Source of the DNA: Spirosoma sp. 48-14
Lineage (GTDB): Bacteria; Bacteroidota; Bacteroidia; Cytophagales; Spirosomataceae
Assembly: GCF_001898575.1 (NCBI RefSeq)
Contig: NZ_MKUD01000006.1
Span: 62,001-126,000 of the forward strand
DNA length: 64,000 bases
Reading direction: 5' to 3'
Positions 63,139 to 64,000 of the stretch are shown here, piece after piece. The notes under the pieces were generated by a model. That model was not told the DNA's origin and ran no database searches. It worked only from the letters and a program-made list of their open reading frames with translations. Made by a program: the position numbers and the translations under genes. Positions within the stretch are counted from its first letter, which is position 1, and each line of letters starts with the position of its first letter.

Positions 63139-64000
63139 TTACCGCATCTTCGGCTCTACCCACAGAGCGGTAAAGCATACAAGCAACAGGACTAACCAGG
63201 TTGAGTTGGGTAATGAAGCCGTTTGAGTTTGGTCTGTTGGGCTACGTACCAATTGCGCTCGCTCGTGTGCCCGTAAAAATTGCTGAACTACCTGTCTGTC
63301 ACGCAGTGGGTCGCGGGTTTGGGTTCCATCTGGACCGCCCACATACAAAGCCAGTGAATCCTGCACCGGCTGCCAGCCTGCCTGATTGAACGACGATTGA
63401 CCAGTAGCCGAACGTTCATTCAATGGGGAATAGGCTAACCGAAGCGTGTCCTGGCCAATCCGTAGCGTAGTTAGTCGATTGGCGGGATTGTTGACTGTAA
63501 TGGGTTGCCGGATGTGTCTGTAGATTGGGGCGTCGACCTGAACACTATTTTGATTTGAGGTTGATAAACGAGCCAGAATAGCCGTCCAGATTCTACTGTA
63601 GGCTATACTATCTCCGCTTAATGAGAGTGGATAGGTTTCGGATAACAAGCTGACCCCGACACGGCCAGTCGTTCGCTGAACAGCCACCGGGTATCCCGAG
63701 ACAGCAAACTGGGTTGGTTGATCGGCAAAACGATAGGGGAGCGCATTCAGACCATTGCCAACCGGAACCTGTGGCTCATTCGAGAATTTACGTACCTGCC
63801 AGCGACTTCCCAGTGCCTGATTGATCGCCCGGCTGTCGGCTTCGGGGCTCGTCAGGTTAATAAACAGAACGGCTTTACCATCGGCAACGGCTTTTCGAAG
63901 GATTGGGTTGGCGGCATCGCTTGGTTCGGTAATGATCAGATCGGGTGTGGTTTTAGCAGCTCCTTTTCCTGACTGATTAATGCTCAGACTGCTGCCAATG
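63139..64000 (-). CDS. BatA-like membrane protein (5' partial, C-terminal part)
   Basis: The minus-strand frame is open from 64000 to the stop at 63139-63141 and continues past the window, so about 286 C-terminal residues are seen. Segments: PDLIITEPSDAAN, ADGKAVLFINLTSPEADSR, GNGLNALPYRF, TTGRVGVSLLSETYPLSLSGDSIAYSRIW (read in short pieces), a beta domain, and a final membrane helix NSTWLVLLLVCFTALWVEP. The order of an amidotransferase-like domain before a C-terminal helix fits large Bacteroidota proteins with a BatA N-terminus, but that N-terminus lies outside, so the family call is tentative. Confidence 0.55.
   Translation of the reverse strand, partial: IGSSLSINQSGKGAAKTTPDLIITEPSDAANPILRKAVADGKAVLFINLTSPEADSRAINQALGSRWQVRKFSNEPQVPVGNGLNALPYRFADQPTQFAVSGYPVAVQRTTGRVGVSLLSETYPLSLSGDSIAYSRIWTAILARLSTSNQNSVQVDAPIYRHIRQPITVNNPANRLTTLRIGQDTLRLAYSPLNERSATGQSSFNQAGWQPVQDSLALYVGGPDGTQTRDPLRDRQVVQQFLRAHERAQLVRSPTDQTQTASLPNSTWLVLLLVCFTALWVEPKMR

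Noticed and set aside
1..64000. tRNA, rRNA, riboswitch, transposase or integrase genes
   Set aside because: None seen on reading both strands; short non-coding RNAs cannot be excluded without covariance searches.

Overview
The window looks like chromosomal DNA of a Bacteroidota bacterium, most likely a Cytophagales/Spirosoma-type organism (inference). Pointers are a T9SS C-terminal sorting domain and a PorE-like OmpA protein, the order bamD-rpoZ-coaBC-DUF4835-recN, a Rho with a long disordered insert, a reg_prop hybrid two-component regulator, GH97 and GH109-type enzymes, absence of clear Shine-Dalgarno sites, and several TAnnTTTG promoter elements. No rRNA, tRNA, transposase or CRISPR array was seen. 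Both window edges cut genes.

Layout. 1-3275: split transketolase (N- and C-subunits) interrupted by a two-gene AAA ATPase + DUF4276/Toprim cassette that looks like a defence module. 3281-6557: ECF sigma factor, putative anti-sigma protein and Spy-like protein, facing a PspC/LiaF-like envelope-stress pair. 6788-13698: TrpF-like protein with altered catalytic residues, GH97 glycosidase and a double-core hybrid histidine kinase. 13930-20008: di-haem peroxidase with an N-terminal helical domain, purple-acid-type phosphatase, queuosine-precursor transporter, large membrane protein. 20144-26825: rbfA, LolE-type permease, GHMP kinase + FucP-type transporter, GH109-like oxidoreductase fold, MBL hydrolase. 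27126-31754: queD-folE, TIM-barrel isomerase/epimerase, rho with a long leader. 32265-32762: probable decayed gene. 32820-48980: housekeeping and envelope block (coaX, FadL/PorV-like barrel, lptC, cytochrome c/SCO module, recN, DUF4835, coaBC, rpoZ, bamD, T9SS-sorted protein, LptA/OstA-like protein, tilS, PorE-like). 49051-55087: small genes, an SDR, then an ATP-grasp / class I amidotransferase / GCS2 ligase cluster, which may be an undescribed amide-forming pathway. 55274-64000: ECF sigma and small membrane proteins around a 1320-residue hybrid two-component regulator, a glycerophosphodiesterase, and the 3' part of a BatA-like membrane protein.

A recurring feature is long inverted repeats between genes. 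Their arms differ in sequence. Some share a GGCTGACGC-N14-GCGT core, others have arms made of 7-8 nt units, and most lack a U-tract. The two strongest candidates for new biology are the ATPase-Toprim cassette inside the transketolase operon and the GCS2/amidotransferase/ATP-grasp cluster. The decayed gene, the TrpF-like protein lacking catalytic residues and the two small proteins sharing an RQMSDDE motif on either side of the hybrid regulator also deserve attention.
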